Shown here one piece after another: positions 21,472-22,516 of a stretch of DNA of 22,516 nucleotides (its first letter is position 1; every line of letters starts with the position of its first letter). The DNA is from a virus: the IMG/VR virus record IMGVR_UViG_3300013004_002107, positions 1 through 22,516 of that record. One strand, written 5' to 3'. The translations under genes and the position numbers were made by a program. The notes beneath the pieces are model-generated. The model was not told where the DNA came from. It did not search any database and saw nothing but the letters and a program-made list of their open reading frames with translations.

Positions 21472-22148
21472 TGTTTAATCATCTTGATAATGTACTTCCT
21501 CAACTTGAAAGAGAAACGATTGATGGAGTCCGATATTATTCTGTGCCAGATGAGGACCAACTGCTGAAGTTGGTCTCCATCACTTCGGTAACCAGTCATT
21601 TTAATAAGGAAATCTTTGTCAAGTGGCGTAAGAGAGTTGGTGTAGAAGAGGCAGATAAAATCACCAAGGCAGCAACCAGTCGTGGAACTGATATGCACAC
21701 CCTGGTTGAGAACTATCTTTACAATAGAGACCTTCCTCCGGTTCAACCCATATCAGATTTTCTTTTTAAGATTGCAAAATCAGAACTGAATAGGATTAAT
21801 AATATCTACTGTCTGGAAGGAGCTCTATATAGTAAACAACTTGGTGTTGCCGGTACTACTGACTGTATTGCCGAGTTTGATGGAGAACTTGCCATCATAG
21901 ACTTTAAGACTTCTAAAAAACCAAAACCAAGAGATTGGATTGAGAATTATTTCGTTCAGGCTATGTTCTATGGAATGGCACTTTACGAGATGACAGATAT
22001 TAAAGTTAAAAAACTTGTAATTATTATGGCGTGTGAAAATGGTGAATGTGTTGTTTATGAAGAGAGAGACCTGAACAAATATATGAAACTTGTTGTGGAA
22101 TATATTAAAAAGTTTGTGAATGATAAACTTGAACTAATGTCTGCTTGA
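21471..22148 (+). CDS. PD-(D/E)XK nuclease, RecB/Cas4-like
   Basis: The 225-residue protein has SRGTDMHTLVENYL near residue 70, the G-x-x-H motif of RecB/Cas4-type nucleases. TTDCIAEFDGELAIIDFKTSKK (near 128-150) supplies the catalytic D...D-x-K (IDFKTSK). NYFVQAMFYGMALYE is the following Q-x-x-x-Y-type helix. It is predicted to be a metal-dependent DNA exonuclease in phage recombination, repair or host DNA breakdown. There are no Cys residues placed for a Cas4 iron-sulfur cluster, so it is closer to phage RecB-like single-domain nucleases. The start overlaps the phoH stop. A sigma70-type promoter for the next gene overlaps its end. Confidence 0.85.
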   Translation: MFNHLDNVLPQLERETIDGVRYYSVPDEDQLLKLVSITSVTSHFNKEIFVKWRKRVGVEEADKITKAATSRGTDMHTLVENYLYNRDLPPVQPISDFLFKIAKSELNRINNIYCLEGALYSKQLGVAGTTDCIAEFDGELAIIDFKTSKKPKPRDWIENYFVQAMFYGMALYEMTDIKVKKLVIIMACENGECVVYEERDLNKYMKLVVEYIKKFVNDKLELMSA

Positions 22149-22173
22149 CTAAACGATTATTTTATTTTATAAT
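22145..22173 (+). promoter_or_regulatory. Strong sigma70-type promoter for the gp33-like gene
   Basis: TTGACT (22145-22150), a 17-nt spacer and TATAAT (22168-22173) match eleven of twelve consensus positions. TATAAT ends 21 nt before ATG 22195, exactly the same distance as at 18504-18531. The -35 overlaps the stop codon of the nuclease gene. Confidence 0.8.
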
Positions 22174-22194
22174 ACATATTATTACTCTTAAATT

Positions 22195-22509
22195 ATGGCA
22201 AATATATTAGAGACATTTCTAGAAATTAATATAGAATCTATGGAACAAACGGAAACGAACAAAGAATTAGAAAAAGCAATAGAAGATAAGTTTCTTACTC
22301 CTTCCAAGTTTGCTTTAGAAATTGAAAAAATAGTTGCAGAAGAAAACTGCAATTATATTGATGCTATTTGTCATTATTGTGAAATCAACGGTATTGATGT
22401 AGAATCGGTTACTAAACTAGTTTCTAAACCTCTTAAAGAAAGACTAAAGTATGATGCGATTAGTCTTAACTTTATGAAGAGAACCTCTAAAGCGAAATTG
22501 CCTATCTGA
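22195..22509 (+). CDS. 33: Late-transcription co-activator, gp33-like
   Basis: The 104-residue protein has a variable acidic N-terminus and a conserved-looking C-terminal half: PSKFALEIEKIVAEENCNYI, then DAICHYCEINGIDVESVTKL, ending with LKYDAISLNFMKRTSKAKLP. This arrangement matches the T4 gp33 family, in which gp33 bridges RNA polymerase beta flap and the sliding clamp to activate late promoters read by gp55. The cyanophage form ending in KRTSKAKLP is one I recall as annotated gp33. It is driven by a sigma70-type promoter (22145-22173), as expected for a protein needed before late transcription. Its stop overlaps the next ATG. Confidence 0.78.
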   Translation: MANILETFLEINIESMEQTETNKELEKAIEDKFLTPSKFALEIEKIVAEENCNYIDAICHYCEINGIDVESVTKLVSKPLKERLKYDAISLNFMKRTSKAKLPI

Positions 22510-22516
22510 TGTCACC
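22509..22516 (+). CDS. Possible start of next gene (truncated by window end)
   Basis: ATG 22509 overlaps the TGA of the gp33-like gene in the ATGA arrangement used throughout this genome. Only two codons are visible (Met-Ser), so identity cannot be stated. Confidence 0.35.

Noticed and set aside
1-22516. tRNA or rRNA genes
   Set aside because: No segment with a recognisable cloverleaf, T-loop GTTCRANYC context and acceptor stem was found by reading; the GTTCA matches at 18013 and 18061 belong to the riboswitch-like elements.

Overview
The window looks like part of the genome of a T4-like cyanophage (a myovirus of marine Synechococcus or Prochlorococcus). The DNA is AT-rich, every convincing gene is on the + strand, and genes are packed with ATGA, GTGA or TAATG overlaps. 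The right half carries a typical cyanomyovirus set: glutaredoxin, ThyX, PhoH, a PD-(D/E)XK nuclease, and a protein resembling the late-transcription co-activator gp33. Late-promoter boxes (TATAAATA, CTAAATA) lie 20-32 nt before several start codons. A glutamine-riboswitch-like leader upstream of tiny genes also points to a cyanobacterial setting. No tRNA, CRISPR array or photosynthesis gene was seen.

Left region (1-5462): the 3' part of one RCC1-repeat beta-propeller gene, a five-gene block (TPR-glycosyltransferase, 2OG-Fe(II) oxygenase, two glycosyltransferase-like proteins, YkgJ-like cysteine cluster protein), then a complete seven-unit RCC1-repeat gene. The two RCC1 genes share repeat DNA that is close to identical, so the block between them is bracketed by recombinogenic sequence.

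Middle region (5486-16197): a dense set of carbohydrate and group-transfer genes. It holds a sulfotransferase, GT-A-type glycosyltransferases, FkbM and class I methyltransferases, a DUF6165-like protein, a GH130-like propeller fused to FkbM, a methyltransferase-GT25 fusion, and a 959-residue protein that appears to join GT25, TPR, FkbM and a WavE-like domain. Together these could build and decorate (methylate, sulfate) a glycan on the virion or on the host surface. The acceptor is unknown.

Right region (16234-22516): glutaredoxin and small conserved phage genes, then a terminator and a promoter feeding two tandem glutamine-riboswitch-like elements in front of a run of tiny genes. After a second terminator overlapped by a perfect consensus sigma70 promoter come two small genes and thyX. 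A GIY-YIG homing endonuclease follows, with a late promoter inside an inverted repeat next to its ribosome binding site, then an FmdB-like small protein, phoH, the nuclease and gp33.

The most interesting signals are: (1) the multidomain glycan-modification cluster bracketed by RCC1 propellers; (2) the tandem glutamine-sensor-like leader; (3) the hairpin and late-promoter arrangement at the homing endonuclease, which resembles T4 I-TevI control; (4) promoters built into terminator or palindrome sequences. Family assignments rest on motif recognition by eye and no database search was run.
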